64,000 nucleotides of DNA from Gigaspora rosea (GCA_003550325.1 QKWP01000121.1:436886-500885); one strand, 5' to 3'; numbered from the stretch's first letter, positions 24,545 to 37,178 are shown. The notes: generated by a model not told the origin, from the letters alone. A program made the numbers and translations.

Positions 24545-25446
24545 TCTTTGAAAAACAGTAAAATTTCTATGTTAATTCGATTAAAAAAAAAAAAAAAAAA
24601 AATTAACTTTTCCCAACAGTAATTAATCTTTGAAATGGCAAACTTACTACTATGGAAAACAGCCTACCGGTCCAAATATACAAGCAAAACTATCTCAGCC
24701 CGTTTCCAATTGTCAAACAATGAAATTACGAAATACTACAGTACTGAATTCTCTTTATGTGAGAACATGTACAAGGGAATTCACTTCAATAATTGATCAC
24801 AGCGTGCATGCTTCTACGCATTACACATGCTATGTAATTAAAAGTTGAAGAGCCAATCAAATTTGTACAGTTGACAATCTTTCCCTTTTGATTAATATTA
24901 CATCTTTTTTTTTTTTTTACTAACGTTAATGTTAAAAGTTAACGCTAAATATTCGTAATTACATGAAATATAACTTATAATGTATACATAGCACATAATT
25001 AGAGATATTAGAGATGAACTTTTATTTTTTTTACTGTAGATAATAAAGTGATTATAACTAGCAATCATATTAATACCAGATACGTTAATTAGACAGGCAA
25101 ATCGTTGGTATATCAGACAAGCAGGACAACTGCAGGGTCCAAATCTCCTACTGTATTATCATTATCGTTGACTAGCACTTTTATCAGTGCATCAAGTTTA
25201 ACTATGTGGTAATTCAAAGTTTAAAGTCGGAATTCATCGGAGCTAGGCCGGTATTAAACGATAATACTAGCCAACTATATTATAGCAAATGGGCAATTTA
25301 CTTAGTGCGCTACTTAGGGATGTAAAATTACCGTAAATTTTGCGTAATTTGTAATTCGATAAAAAAAATTTAATTTGTAATTTTAATTAAACACATGATG
25401 TAGTTGAATTTCGGATGATATATATTTGATGTAATACATATCTGAT
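24545..25446. other. Intergenic, upstream of the F-box gene
   Basis: Poly-A/T runs and AT-rich spacer with no gene recognised. A 72-codon open stretch at 24630-24848 has no recognisable motif. Confidence 0.5.
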
Positions 25447-26095
25447 ATTTGATTTTGGGATCTACTTATCCATTTTGATGATTTTCCCAACGAGCCCAAA
25501 ATCGTTAAAATCGAATCACGGGATCCCAAGATCATTAAGATTTTGCATTATTTTATTAATAATTTTTAAATGATTATATAAAATTTTGATATCAAATAAC
25601 TTTTGATCTACTGCCCCGTTTTGAATAGTTTTACCATCAAAATGTTCGTCACAGTGAGACGATTCTAATGAGCTCAGAATCATCGAAATCGAATCACAGG
25701 ATCCCAAGATCGTTAAAGATCAGTGATTTGGCCAATCCAAAAGTAATGGCCTTTATATATATAAACCCACTATTTTTTGATTGGCCAAATCACTAATCAT
25801 TAACGATCGTGAGATCCTGTGATTCGATTTTGATTATTCTGAGCTCATTGGAATCGTCTCACTGAGGCGAACATTTTGATAATAAAACATCCAAAACGGG
25901 CCATTAGATCAAAAGTTATCTGATATCAAAATTTTATATAATAATTTAAAAATTACTAATAAAATAATGCAAAATCTTAATGATCTTGAGATCCCATGCT
26001 TCGATTTTAACATTTTGGGCTCGTTGGAATCATCTCATTGAGACAAACATTTTGGTAGTAAAATCATTCAAAATGGATCAGTAGATCAAAAGTTA
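25447..26095. mobile_element. Foldback element, arms ~310 bp, shared-core family
   Basis: Arms 25447-25760 and 25775-26095 are imperfect inverted copies around a ggcctttatatatataaaccc centre. Each arm holds the core module twice: TTTTGATCTACTG, then gttcgtcacagtgagacgat (25645-25665), then gagctcagaatcatc and gaatcacaggatcccaagat. Right-arm cores are at 25851-25872 and 26028-26049. No protein evidence. The module recurs in other hairpins in the window. Confidence 0.8.
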
Positions 26096-27116
26096 CTTTA
26101 AAAGTTTGTAAATCGGTCAATATAAATACTAACTAAACTATAAACATAAAATTTACATAAAATAATTTGTATTGCTATATTGTAAGATCGTAAATTTTAT
26201 AATACAACTCTAGAATTATTGGTTAAGTAGAACTTTAAAAATTTAATTAGCTCATACTATATAAACCACTTTGGAATTAAATTTATAGTATTATATGGTA
26301 TATGTAGCCTAGTCACATTAAATTATATTAATAGTGCTAAAATTTTGTCGATCATTTACTAGATTGAATCTGATTGGTTAAATTTTTTATAAGTTTTTTA
26401 TTTTTTTTATATTTGTGCTGAAATTTTTAAATGGCTTTTTTTAAAAGTTAAAAGCTTAAAACTAAATACATAGTTAAATAGAACTTGCCAAATGCTACAT
26501 AAATATATAAAGTTTTTTTGCAATTGAACTTTTAGATAAAAAGCCTTTGCAATTTTACATTTTATATAAAATATTTGTTGTAATTAGGCTGTGCGCACCA
26601 TAGCTAATATCTCTAATTTGTACAAAAATATATTTAATAATAAAATACAGTTTAGCAAATAAATATTTACTATAATTTAGATAATAAAAACTTACTTATT
26701 ATTCTTCTAATCAGTCATATATATTTCTATACAAAATAAACTATAATTGGCCATATATATCTTTATACAAAATAAATACTATATGAGGTGTTTTCAATTA
26801 AAAGAACCCATTTTTACATATATTTTATTTTGAGATACATATTTGAGTTTAATTATTTGTTTTGATTTTTGGACTGATCTGGGATCAATTAAATTTCACA
26901 ATATTGATTGGTTAAAGACAGCAGGTAACTATTGGGTAAACTCATGACATGTTGGCCCTATGCAGCCTTATGTAATTTTTCTTTTTACATTATCTTGATT
27001 TTTTATTATATAAATCGATTTTCATTTATAATTAAAAAAAGTCAATCATATAAAAATTTATATGAATCTAATGAAAACTCATTTTTTAAAAAAATATAAA
27101 AATCGAAAAAAATTCA
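26096..27116. other. AT-rich spacer, nothing recognised
   Basis: Low-complexity AT-rich DNA. A short direct repeat (gccatatatatctttatacaaaata type) lies near 26720-26780. No genes. Confidence 0.55.
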
Positions 27117-27790
27117 TCAACTCTTTTTGACGATCACTTGGTCCAAATTTCCAACAGAAGAAAAAACAAAAAGTTTCTTGTTGGAGAGTTGCTTATACGT
27201 TATGTATAGTAGGATAACACAAAAATAAGGTTTTTATAAAAGTCAACGGCTCTCTCTTCCGGGACTCCTTTGTATATTCGGCATGCAAGCCAGAAGCGTT
27301 CTCTTACAAGATAACTGGCAGGAGGTGGCGCCCTTGTACAAAAAATTTTGGTGAAGATATAAACATAGTGTCTTCGTCGACAAAGGTTTTTGTGGTAAAA
27401 CAGTGATGAACAACAAAAAAATGAGTTTTATCTTTTTATACTTTCCTTTAAGTTTGTTTCAAGCGTCGTCTTTTGGCTCTTTGGATTTTTCGAAATTTTT
27501 GCCAAAAAGTGGGCATCCTAGTTTACCCTCCAAAAGATTGGCAGTGTTTACTCCTTCCAAATTGGGTATGTGTCCCAGACCGGAAACGGCGCCGTCACAA
27601 GTAAGTTTGGTTATCAAATAAACAATGAATGACATGTTATGGAATCTTGGAGGGCACGTGAAGAATTTCTTACTTGGTCATAGGTTTCGAGACGTAGTTT
27701 TTTTTTGTTCTTTTTTCTACATATAACACTTTGGTAGATATAGTCTATGCAGTGTTATATAATTTTTATAGTCTAGTATAGGCTTAATAA
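27117..27790 (+). repeat. Unclassified dispersed repeat 'R', copy 1
   Basis: Shares ordered blocks with copies at 39050-40157, 40610-40905, 56981-58022 and 58645-59370: caactctttttgacgatcac at one end, then gggactcctttgtatattcg, gcaagccagaagcg, aagataactggca, cttcgtcgac, ctccaaaagattggcagtgt and gcagtgttatataattttta. More GC-rich than its surroundings. Open stretches exist (72 codons from 27403) but the frame is not kept between copies. Confidence 0.75.
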
Positions 27791-29420
27791 CACCTTCATA
27801 GTCTATATTTTCTTTGCTTTTTCTTTGGTTTTCTTAGTGTTTTCTTTTTTTTATTTTTTTTTGGATGTATAATTTTGGTTTTTGGTTAATTTTTTTGAGT
27901 ATTTAGTTTTGTTCCCCTATTTTAATCTTCCTCTTGTTTTTATTCTTTTTTATAAGAAGCTCAGAGAAGGAGTTTTTGAAGGAGTAAATTATGAAGCATA
28001 GTTGGTTTGTAACTATAGCTAACAAATTTTTTTTTGGCTTATACATAAGCTGATGCGGCTGATCGCATCTGGGTGCAAATTTTATTTGTAGCTGAATGAG
28101 GTCAAAGACTGTTGATTGTGATGTATTAAAAAAAAATTTTTAGTAATAAAATCTATAAGAAATCGGCAAGACTGCCAAAGTCGTAAAAAAAAAATATATA
28201 TATATATATAAATGTGCCCTTTTAATTGGGGACACCCATATATTAAATTTACTAATTTGTATAATTATAATAATTTTTAATTTACTAATTTGGTTTAAAT
28301 AATTTTATTACTATTTTAAAAAATATATATATAAAACCTGTAATTTACAATGCAAACAAAAATTAAATTTTATAGTTAATAGAAGATTTTTTGAAAAAAC
28401 ATGCATGCATTTAGCACTAATAATTTATTACAGACAAGCAAAAAATGTGAATTTAGAGATTGTATTTATAGAGATCTAATTGTACTTGTATAGCATTAAG
28501 AAGTATGTACCAGATTGTCCAAAAATTGAATTTAAAGTATTTGAAAAAAGATTTGAATATAAATACTAGTTTTATTGTATTTAAATATAACAGCTTAAAA
28601 ATATCTGATATCTATTATAAAATTGTATAGTATTGTGGATATAGCTAAAAGAATAGCAAGGAGTACTACTTTATAGAATAAGAACCAATTGTATAAAGTA
28701 AGCCAAAACTTGTAAATAATCTGGTTGTTATGAATTTGTACTAGCCAATGCTTATTAAGTATTGGTTGGTACTAATCTCTATGATAGGATCTATTTGGAA
28801 TATAAAATATTGCAGATTAGAATTGGCTAGCACAATTTGAAAAAAACCTTATTATTATAAAAGGTGTTGAGGTTAAAAAATCTGTAATATATTGTAGAAA
28901 GTAATAAAATAGTAATAGAATACTTAATTGCTAGAGTAAATAAGATCAATATAGTTGGTATTAATTAAGTTTCAGTTGTTTAATAAAAAATTTTTTACCC
29001 AAGAATTGAGTAAAAAAAGTTGTCAAAACCTTGAAAATATAGTGATTAGTAACTCAGTTTGAATTAAGATTATAGCATAATTAGTAAAAGCATATAATTG
29101 GTATATTGTTATAGGACAGCTTTAGTTAATAATTTGACAATTAAAATAAAGTAAAATTACTTAAAATTTTATTAAGATAACCTATTTTAATTTTAATTTA
29201 AATGTGTTTAGTACCTATAGAATATATAATTATATCTTTTTTAAACAAATTTATTAATTATTAAAATCTGAACAAGCTTTGAACAATCTTAAATATTTGG
29301 ATATTTTAAATATGAACAAGGTCAAAAAGGCTATGAACAGTCAAAATATACAATACTAGCAGGAATACTAATTAAACTATTGTTATGTTTTTAATATATA
29401 ATTAATATTGTATTAGACTA
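27791..29420. other. Gene-free AT-rich stretch, CpG-free from 28184
   Basis: T-rich tract to about 28180, an (AT)n run at 28193-28212, then AT-rich DNA in which no CG dinucleotide occurs from 28184 to 29433. A weak inverted repeat (tttgtactagccaat and its mirror) lies at 28735-28840. No gene. Confidence 0.7.
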
Positions 29421-29767
29421 TTAATTGACAATTCGCGAATGAATGAAAATTTACTATATAAAATTCATATATAAATTTATTGCAATTTCAAATCTACGTT
29501 TCTGATCTAGTAAGAATAATTTATTTAAATATAACAATAAATAAAATTCAACCTACAATAAATATATGAATTTTTCTATCTTCTTATAAAAAAAATTTAA
29601 ATTATTTCAAACTGATTATTCTATATATATTCAAAAACTAGGTACCAAAATTTTACATAATATTTTATTATAAATCACAAGAAATCTAGATTTTAGTACT
29701 ACTAGTAATTTTTATAATTAACTTATTCCCAATTTTTATTTTTATTCATTCACAAATTGTCAATTAA
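29421..29767. mobile_element. MITE-like element with ~26-bp inverted ends, TTAA flanks
   Basis: Left end TTAATTGACAATTCGCGAAT, right end its inverse with two changes (TTAATTGACAATTTGTGAAT). TTAA at both borders may be the target duplication. About 340 bp, no coding sequence. Confidence 0.65.
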
Positions 29768-29865
29768 AAGATCTTTTTAGTATTTGTTAATAATAATATT
29801 ATTTATTAGTGTTACAAATTAGACCAAAAATGCAATTAATTAGTTGGATAAATTTATTTTAATAA

Positions 29866-30390
29866 GGGAGCATCCATAAATAACGATACAAGAGGGGTCA
29901 GACAAAAGATAATGTTTTTTCTGATAAGTAGGGAGGAGTCAAAAAAATATAACATAATTTTTTTAAAAAAAATTAGCTAAAAACTGATTCAGTGATCCAA
30001 ATTTAATGATTTTGGTACTATTCGATTGTCTCAGTAAGAGGAGTCGAATGGTACCAATTTTATTTCATTTGGATTACTAGATCAAAAGCTATTGGCCAAA
30101 TACTATTGGTCATATCTTTTCTTATATAATTACTATATAACCAATAGTTTTTTGTGAATATCTTTTGATCTAGTAATCCAAATAACATATTTTGGTATCA
30201 TTGGATTTGTCTCACTGAAATGAATTGAATGGTATCTAAATTATCTAAATTGGATCACTGTATCACAATATATTCAAGGTTTTGTAAAATTTTTATATAA
30301 ACATACAGATTTTGAAAAATTTTTTTATATAGTAGAAGAGAGGTTAAGCACTACTACGAGGGGTACATAATGTTATTTATAGATGCCTCT
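29866..30390. mobile_element. Inverted-repeat element with GGGAGCATCCATAAATAAC ends and hairpin core
   Basis: Ends GGGAGCATCCATAAATAAC and AGAGGCATCTATAAATAAC (inverted). The interior is an inverted repeat (arms about 29985-30120 and 30150-30285). Cores ttcgattgtctcagtaag (30021) and ttggatttgtctcactgaaa (30201) are flanked by ggta.cattgg and tagatcaaaag words, tying it to the shared-core foldback family. Confidence 0.65.
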
Positions 30391-30584
30391 AATCAATTAA
30401 AAATTGATTGTACCAACTAATCAATTAATTAGTTGGTGCATTTAATTAATTGATTGATTGTTCGATTAACCAATTAATGTTATTTATAGATGCCTCTAAT
30501 CAATTAAAAATTGATTGTACCAACTAATCAATTAATTAGTTGGTGCATTTAATTAATTGATTGATTAATCGATTAACCAATTAA
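30371..30584. repeat. Tandem duplication, 107-bp unit x 2
   Basis: Copies 30371-30477 and 30478-30584 are almost identical. Each contains the inverted words accaactaatcaattaatt and attaattgattgatt. The duplication joins the end of the preceding element to the tip of the following hairpin. Confidence 0.8.
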
Positions 30585-31085
30585 TCAATTAACATATGCT
30601 CTGATTTTTGGAATTTATAAAAAAGGCTTATTTTTTTAAAACTTTTAAAGCTATATAATTTTTGATCTACTAGTTCATTTTAAATGATTTTACTACCAAA
30701 TGTTCATCTTTTTAAGATGATTCCAACAAGCCCAAAATCATAAAAATCCAATCATAGGGCCATGAGAAATGTACTGTCAAAAAGGTGATGTATCTGAAAT
30801 TGGTTTAATCTATGTCAAACCAATTTTAGATGTGTCACCTATTTGATAGTACATTTTCTTATGATTCTGTGATTGGATTTTTATGATTTTTAGCTTATTG
30901 GAATCGTCTTAAAGAGAAGAACAGTTTGGTAGTAGCATCATTTAAAATGAACTAGTAGATCAAAAATTATTTAGCTTTAAAGTTTTAAAAAATAAGCTTT
31001 TTTTATAAATTCCAAAAATCAGAGCATATAATTAAATTGATTGGTTAATTAATCGATTGTACCAACTAAATAATTAATTAACTAA
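30545..31085. mobile_element. Foldback element, AATCGATT-type tips, shared core
   Basis: Arms about 30590-30800 and 30815-31035 (atgctctgatttttggaa and its mirror) flank a gtactgtcaaa.aggtga centre. Tips carry attaatcgattaaccaat words like those of the 13.2-20.6 kb element. The left core reads TTTTGATCTACTAGTTC, then tgttcatctttttaagatga (30701), then caagcccaaaatcat; the right-arm core is at 30901-30921. Confidence 0.75.
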
Positions 31086-31460
31086 TCGATTACTATAGTA
31101 AATTAATATTTAGCATTTTACAATTTCTAAATATATTCAATTCATAATGATCTACCAATTAATAAAATCATAATTATATTCAAAATATGATTAGTATGCT
31201 AAAACTAAAGTATAGTAGCAATATGATTAAGTTATTATGCTTTAATACTTTTAATTAGTTATACAATCTACAAGATTGGTTATATATACAATATTTATTT
31301 ACTAGATATTGAATATTTTTTAAATTGTTCTATATAATGTTTAGTGTCTAATAAGATACAGTTTTAGTTGAAATTGAACAATATCTAATAATATTGTATA
31401 GGACAATTTAGACATTTTTCTAATGCCCAGTGATGCGTTCAATGCTAATAACTAATCAAG

Positions 31461-31639
31461 TACAGTGTAACCCCGCAATAGTCACATTCGCATTAGTCAC
31501 AATCTCGCTATAGTCACCTTAAATTTTCTATTTAATTATATATACTATATATAAATTTTAGCTTGCATTAGTTACAATCTCGCAATAGGCGCATAGAAAG
31601 TCTAATTTTGGCATGTGACTATTGCGAGGTTTGACTGTA
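31461..31639. mobile_element. Tc1/mariner-like MITE, TA-flanked
   Basis: TA-flanked ends CAGTGTAACCCCGCAATAGT (left) and CAGTCAAACCTCGCAATAGT (right, inverted), about 175 bp between the TA pairs. Subterminal cacattcgcattagtcacaa and related words repeat the end motif. A TA duplication and CAGT start fit the Tc1/mariner/pogo superfamily. No transposase. Confidence 0.75.
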
Positions 31640-31683
31640 TAACTTAGAAAATAACAAATTAATATAGTATAATAGTTTGGTTT

Positions 31684-31950
31684 CCTCTAGCCTTCTTAAA
31701 CTAAAAATTTAACCTTTTAGTTTAAAATAGAAAAGTATGAGGTGAAATGTCACATCTTCTTTCTGTAGCAGTTTAATGGTTAGCCCTGACTGCAAGTGAT
31801 AGGCTTGCCCTATTGCATAGATCATTAGATGATTAGTTAGAAATTTTAAATATAGTATTTCTTTATATATCATCCTGATATAATTGTAACTTACTATCCT
31901 ATTTCTGTATTTGACATTAATAAATAAAAAAAAAAAAAATATATATATAT
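31684..31950 (+). mobile_element. Probable SINE (short retroposon) with A-tail and 20-bp target duplication
   Basis: A 267-bp insert ends in an A-run (31923-31939) plus a TA run. Direct repeats atagtataatagtttg(g/a)ttt at 31664-31683 and 31951-31970 match at 19 of 20 bases. This is the signature of LINE-driven insertion. An internal gtttaatggttagccctgac (31771-31790) resembles a tRNA A-box region, but no clear B-box was found, so a tRNA-derived head is only a suggestion. No coding capacity. Confidence 0.7.
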
Positions 31951-32066
31951 ATAGTATAATAGTTTGATTTTAAGCCTTATTGTACAGGTCTTATGTAACA
32001 ATCTGTGCTTTTTTTATTTACTTATTGATATAGAATTGTTAAATTAAAAGCCATGCAATAAAATAA

Positions 32067-32190
32067 TTATTGTATAAGTTGTAGTAAATAACCTAGTTAT
32101 ATACACAGGTTCCTATTTAAATTCTATACTTTCAGTATAGAATATAAATCTGTGTATAACTAGATTATTTACTACAACCCACACAATAAC
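32067..32190. repeat. Hairpin, arms ~60 bp
   Basis: ttattgtataagttgtagta... at the left mirrors ...tactacaacccacacaataa at the right; the centre is tatactttcagtata near 32128. Compact foldback repeat. Confidence 0.75.
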
Positions 32191-32519
32191 TATAAATATT
32201 ATACTGTTTAGCTATAGTATAATTCCCTAAAAGTTAGTTTACTTCTAGCTCATTTTTCTGGTACTATATCCCTAGTAGAATGTTTCATCTATAGCACTTT
32301 TTGTTAACAGAATCTTTTCTTGATATACCATGTTTTGATATTCTTTTTTCTTGATATCTTATATTTTGAACAAGACATTTATTTAACATGATATATTTCT
32401 AATTTGACTTTTCTCTGATACTAAAAGGGTTCCAAAAATTAGCTGGTTTTTTTTACTATGAGTCTACTCCACCACCTACCCCTCACTCTTATCTAATACC
32501 CAATCAGCCAATTGACATA

Positions 32520-32752
32520 ATATTTCACCAACAATTATTTATTAACAAGTTCATTTTACCAACAGGTTATTTTACCAAACTTATTTTATTGACAAAGTAA
32601 TTCTGGTCATTGTTATTGAATTAGGGCTGAAGTTAGTGTGCTTTTTAAAAAAAAATTTGTTAGTAAAATAAACTTTGATAAAACAAACTGTTAGTAAAAT
32701 AAACTTGTTAGTGAGTATTTGTCAGTGAAATATTATATCGGTAAAGTGATTG
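32520..32752. repeat. Imperfect inverted repeat
   Basis: Words such as tttaccaacaggttatttta and ttattaacaagttcattt on the left are mirrored by ctgttagtaaaataaac and aacttgttagtga on the right. Old hairpin element; no gene. Confidence 0.5.
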
Positions 32753-32959
32753 TCAGTGAAATAATACAATCTAAGGAGGTTTACTTTTGGTTTTTAGAGT
32801 TAGGTTAGGGTTAGATTAGAAATTAAGTTAGAGATTTATCTAAAATAGTAAGTTCTGTATAACTATTGTGAAAATAGCAAAATATTATAGTAGAAATAGC
32901 AATTTCTGTTTATTTATATGTGGGTATTATAGTGAAGTTAAAATATTTTTAATCATATC

Positions 32960-33470
32960 ACATAATACCATAATCAAAGTCAACCGATTTTGGTATTATC
33001 TGATTCGCCTTATCAAGCTAAGTCGAATGATACCAAAAAATCATTCAGTTCCTCACTAGATCACAAAATATTTTAATTACCAATCCGGATAAGATCGGCA
33101 CTATAGCTATAATATTACCATATTTGGAATTAGAGATAAACAAATATATAAACAATATATTAGTAAATCTGTTTTAGGCCTAATAAAAAGTTTTTTTTGT
33201 ACTAAGTAAATATTATTTTTTGATATAAGTAAAGTTGTAGAGCAGGTTCTTGTGCATCTACTTGTAAAATTTCATTAAAATCGGACTAGTAAATAAGAAG
33301 ATATGAGTAAAAACGTCTTTAAAATTCTTTAAATCATATAAAAATTTTATATATACAGGCCTGATCCAGATTTTGTACTACCTTGTTTATATATTTGTTT
33401 TGCCCCAATTCTAAATATAGAAATATTGCCGATCTTATCTGAATTGGCAATTAATTTAATTATTTTATAA
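32960..33470. repeat. Inverted repeat with shared-core words
   Basis: Arms 33075-33155 and 33386-33460 (ccggataagatcggca and its mirror tgccgatcttatctgaattg). Left flank core at 33001-33031 (gattcgccttatcaagctaa). The loop contains aaatcggactagtaaataag, resembling the GATCTACTGGTCC word of the related hairpins. AT-rich and diverged. Confidence 0.55.
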
Positions 33471-33474
33471 ATTA

Positions 33475-33800
33475 TGATAAATCGAAAATATTTTGCTCCC
33501 ATAATTGGAATCAAATAAAATTTATATCATTGATTCTTCTCTATAAGAGGAATTAAATAGTATAAATTTTATCTAATTCTAATCATAGGAACACAAGATA
33601 TCCTCAATTTATCGATTTGTCACAATATCTTTTTGTGTTTAATATTATAGATAAGATATTTTAACAAACCAAAATATCATGTGTTTCTGTAATCAAAATT
33701 GGATGAAATTTATATCATTCAATTCCACTTATTGAGAGGAATTGAATGGTATAGGTTTCATCCTATTTTAGCTATAGAAATATAAGCTATCCTGATTTGC
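33475..33800. repeat. Hairpin with two shared-core copies
   Basis: Imperfect inverted repeat centred near 33640. Cores ttgattcttctctataaga (33530) and caattccacttattgagagg (33717) are each flanked by atcat/tggtata words. Related to the 30.0-kb element. Confidence 0.6.
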
Positions 33801-36153
33801 TATAATGCCTTCCTTTATTATAATACCCTTATCTATCTTATAAATTTATAATTTTAAATTATCAAGTCCACTTTTATTTTTTTTTTATTACAATCTACTA
33901 TTTATACTATATATTAACTAAAATTTTTAAATAGGGCTATTTAACTATTTTTTTCTTGTTTTATTTAATAATTTATTATAGTTATTGTGTATATGTAAGT
34001 TAGTTATATACAATAACTATATTATTGTATGGGTTTTAATGTGCATTGCTCTTTATTAATAATTTAAACTTTTTATATTACTATTATTTTCACTTGTTTA
34101 TAAAACTTTACAACTTGTAGATCAGTTTCAATAAAATAAGTCTTTAATATATAGAACCAATTTGATGAACTATTTTATATAAACATATTTATTTTTTTAA
34201 CACTTTTAAGCAACTTTACAAGGAAAAAAATTAGTTTCAAATATGAATTCAAAATTATAAAAACTTTAAAAATAATTTTTAATTCTATTAATTCTTCATT
34301 CAACAATTAAAAATTTTAAAAATCTTACTTTTTTTTTTTTACCTTTAGCGGTTCCACCATACTACTTTTATTAGTTTTCAAGTATAACAAACAAGTTTAT
34401 ATACATATTATCTAATTTGAAAGAACAATACTACTTGGCTATCTATATAAAGTAGTTTAAGCTGTTTATTTATATATTAACAATTATAAAATTTAAATAA
34501 ATAATTAATTTTAAAGTACCTGTCTTGGAATTTAGAATTTTTATTTAAGATAATAGATTATAGTAGCTTTCAAGAAGACTATCAATATTTGTTATACAGT
34601 ATTAACAAGAATACAACAGAACCCCAAAGAACTCTAATACAACTCAAATGATTCTAAAAAAGGAAATTTTGCATGGAAATTCATCAAACGTTGCATTTTT
34701 ATATAGTAAATTTTCAAATTTTGCTTTATTTTATACATCTATTTGGCTAAAATACTGCTAAAATTATACAAACTCAGATCTGAGTTGTATTAGAGTTCTT
34801 CAGGGTTCTAATACAACTAGTTATATGTATAGCTTTAATTGTCTAATTAAATAGTTTATTCAAAAGCTCTATACTAATGTAGCTCATCTAAAAGGCTACC
34901 TATTTTAATCCCTTTAATCTTCTGTTCTTTTTACCAACTCTATCTTGTATTACTAAAATTATATTTTAAATACTTTATTTTATATTCTTAGAATATAAGC
35001 TATAATAGTAATCATTTTACTTTTAGATAAACTCTCTTATTATAAATTTTGGTTTTTTTATTCTTAATAGAAAACTTGATAAAGCAGTATCTGTTCTATA
35101 TAGGCATTTATCTATGTTTCAACAACTTGTGTATTTATTGAGGCTTATATTTGGAATTATAACAATAATACTATATTGAACACCTACTATTATCTACATT
35201 TGTTTTTGTAAAATTTGTTTAATTTAATATCATATCTTTTTATTTTTATATAGGCTCTCTAGTAATCTCCAAACTTCTAAACTATATAGCCTAGAAGAAT
35301 TAGTTAGTCAGGCTTCAAATACTCTATGATTTCTCTTTTCTTAATTCCATACTTCTATAACATATGTCCTTTTCATTTAGTACAATTGAATTTTGATAAA
35401 CAAGTTGGTAAAAGCCCTTTTTAAAGCCTATATTTTATTTAGTTTTTTTTTTATTTGCTATCCAATTCATTCTGTTTTGCAGTACTATTGAAAGCTTAAC
35501 TATTTCTCTGTTTAGATCTTGTCAAACAAGATTTTATACAGTACAGAGCTGTAAAAGACATCCAATCTATACATATAGGTGCCAATTTTGGGTGCTTATA
35601 TAATCAATTCTGATTGGCTAATTTTTGTACAATTGATTTTGGTTGGCTAAAAACCTATATATGTTTTCTTTTTTTTATATTAAATGCCAATTTTTTAAAC
35701 TCATATAAACTTTAATGCCTTATAACTTCCTTAAAATTAAAAATAAGAAAAATTCCTTTGACAGAAATATAGTTTATCTAAAAATTTATCAATTTGTCAG
35801 AGGGTTTTTTGATTTAATTTTTTTTTTAAAAAAGTTATAATAATTTAAAGTTTTATTAATAACAAGTAGATATCTTTTACTGTCTGGTACTGTATTTCTT
35901 TTGTTTTTAGTATTTTTATACTATCTTAGATTTATTGTAAATTTGTTCTACAATAGTCAATAATATTCTTTTATATAATATATAAATATTTCAATAGTCT
36001 TACACTATTCTTACAAGAATGCTAATGTAATCCAGGTTACAGATTCTCTAATCCAAATAAAACAATATAGTTAGGAAGATATCAAAATAATGTAGTTTTT
36101 AAAAAGAAAAAAGAGTAGACTTTAATAAAAATAATTAGGTATAGTGATGCCAC
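33801..36153. other. Gene-free AT-rich stretch, CpG-free from 34691
   Basis: Low-complexity AT-rich DNA. No CG dinucleotide occurs from 34691 to 36153. Apart from one small hairpin at 34612-34820 nothing was recognised. Confidence 0.7.
34612..34820. repeat. Small inverted-repeat element
   Basis: Left end acaacagaaccccaaagaac then tctaatacaactca; right end tgagttgtattagagttctt then cagggttctaatacaac. Ends match over about 35 bp with few changes. Non-coding, about 209 bp. Confidence 0.65.
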
Positions 36154-36180
36154 CGAAATTGATTTTTGAAAAAGGCCTAT

Positions 36181-36374
36181 TTCGTCTTCATTAGAAAAAA
36201 TTAAAATTTTTTATAAGGAAGAGCAAATAAAATTTATATAGATATGTTCTTTATAATTTCGTCTATTCAAAAAAAGTATCAAATAATTTCGTCTTTCAAG
36301 TAAAATAGGTCAAAAACAATTTCGTCTTCAAATTTTAATTTCGGGTTTTAGAACCCGGAATGCTTTCGTCCTCA
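36181..36374. repeat. Spaced repeats of TTCGTCTTCA
   Basis: TTCGTC followed by a T/A/C-rich trimer occurs at 36181, 36258, 36288, 36321 and 36365 within 190 bp. The segment also has the short hairpin gggttttagaaccc (36342). Similar ttcgtcctctta is at 3951. Meaning unknown. Confidence 0.5.
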
Positions 36375-36670
36375 TGTATAATTAGGTAATTAATAACATA
36401 TCCCTTACTATAATATTACTATAATACTAATAAAATTTTTTGAAATTGTCACTTGTGAAATTTGAACTCTATATCTTTATTACAAATTGCTTGAAAAGGT
36501 AACAACAATTCAACTTTACTATATCACCATACTTCTTTATAAATAAATTTTAAAAAATCTTAAAAATTAAGAAATTTAAAAGAAAATTATTAGAACAAGA
36601 AATATATTTAAAAATTATAATTATATAATCTTTTTTTTTTTAATCTGTCATAACCAGTTTGATCTTTATT

Positions 36671-37178
36671 AATAGGCAATTCTCCAGTTAACTGGTTCAA
36701 AAATTTTTTTTTATATATAAATTTTACTATAAATGCGAATGCACAGCGTCTTTATCTAAAACTTTTTTTATACTAAATTAATCGCCTTTCTGGCTTAAGA
36801 GACTTTTGTAAAGCTTATTAAAACGTATCTAATAGTAGTTAGAGCATCAAAATTAGCTTGGTGAATACCAAGATATCTTTAAAAAACCTTTCTTTTACTA
36901 TATAAATTTCTTTATAAACAATACTATTGTTTGCAAAGAAATTTATATAGTAAAAATAAGGTTTTTTTAAAGATATCTTAGTATCCACCAAGCCGATTTT
37001 AACGCTCTAACTACTATTAGATGCATTTTAATGAGCTTTACAAAAGTCTCTTAAGCCAAAAAGGTGATTAACTTAGTATAAAAAAAAGTTTTAGATAGAG
37101 ATGCTGTGCATTCGCACTTATAGTAAAATTTATATAAAAAAAAATTTTTTGAACCAGTTGACTAGAGAATTGCCTATT
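36671..37178. mobile_element. Foldback element, arms ~245 bp
   Basis: aataggcaattctccagtta... at the left mirrors ...agaattgcctatt at the right; centre near 36925. Arms about 85-90 percent alike by eye. Contains ggcttaagagacttttgtaa and aatagtagttagagc words that recall the 38-kb hairpin. No coding sequence. Confidence 0.8.

Noticed and set aside
25516..25707. 63-codon minus-strand frame in the foldback element, with a similar frame at 61440-61700
   Set aside because: The two translations resemble each other only because both come from the shared core DNA; other copies carry stops, so protein coding is not supported.
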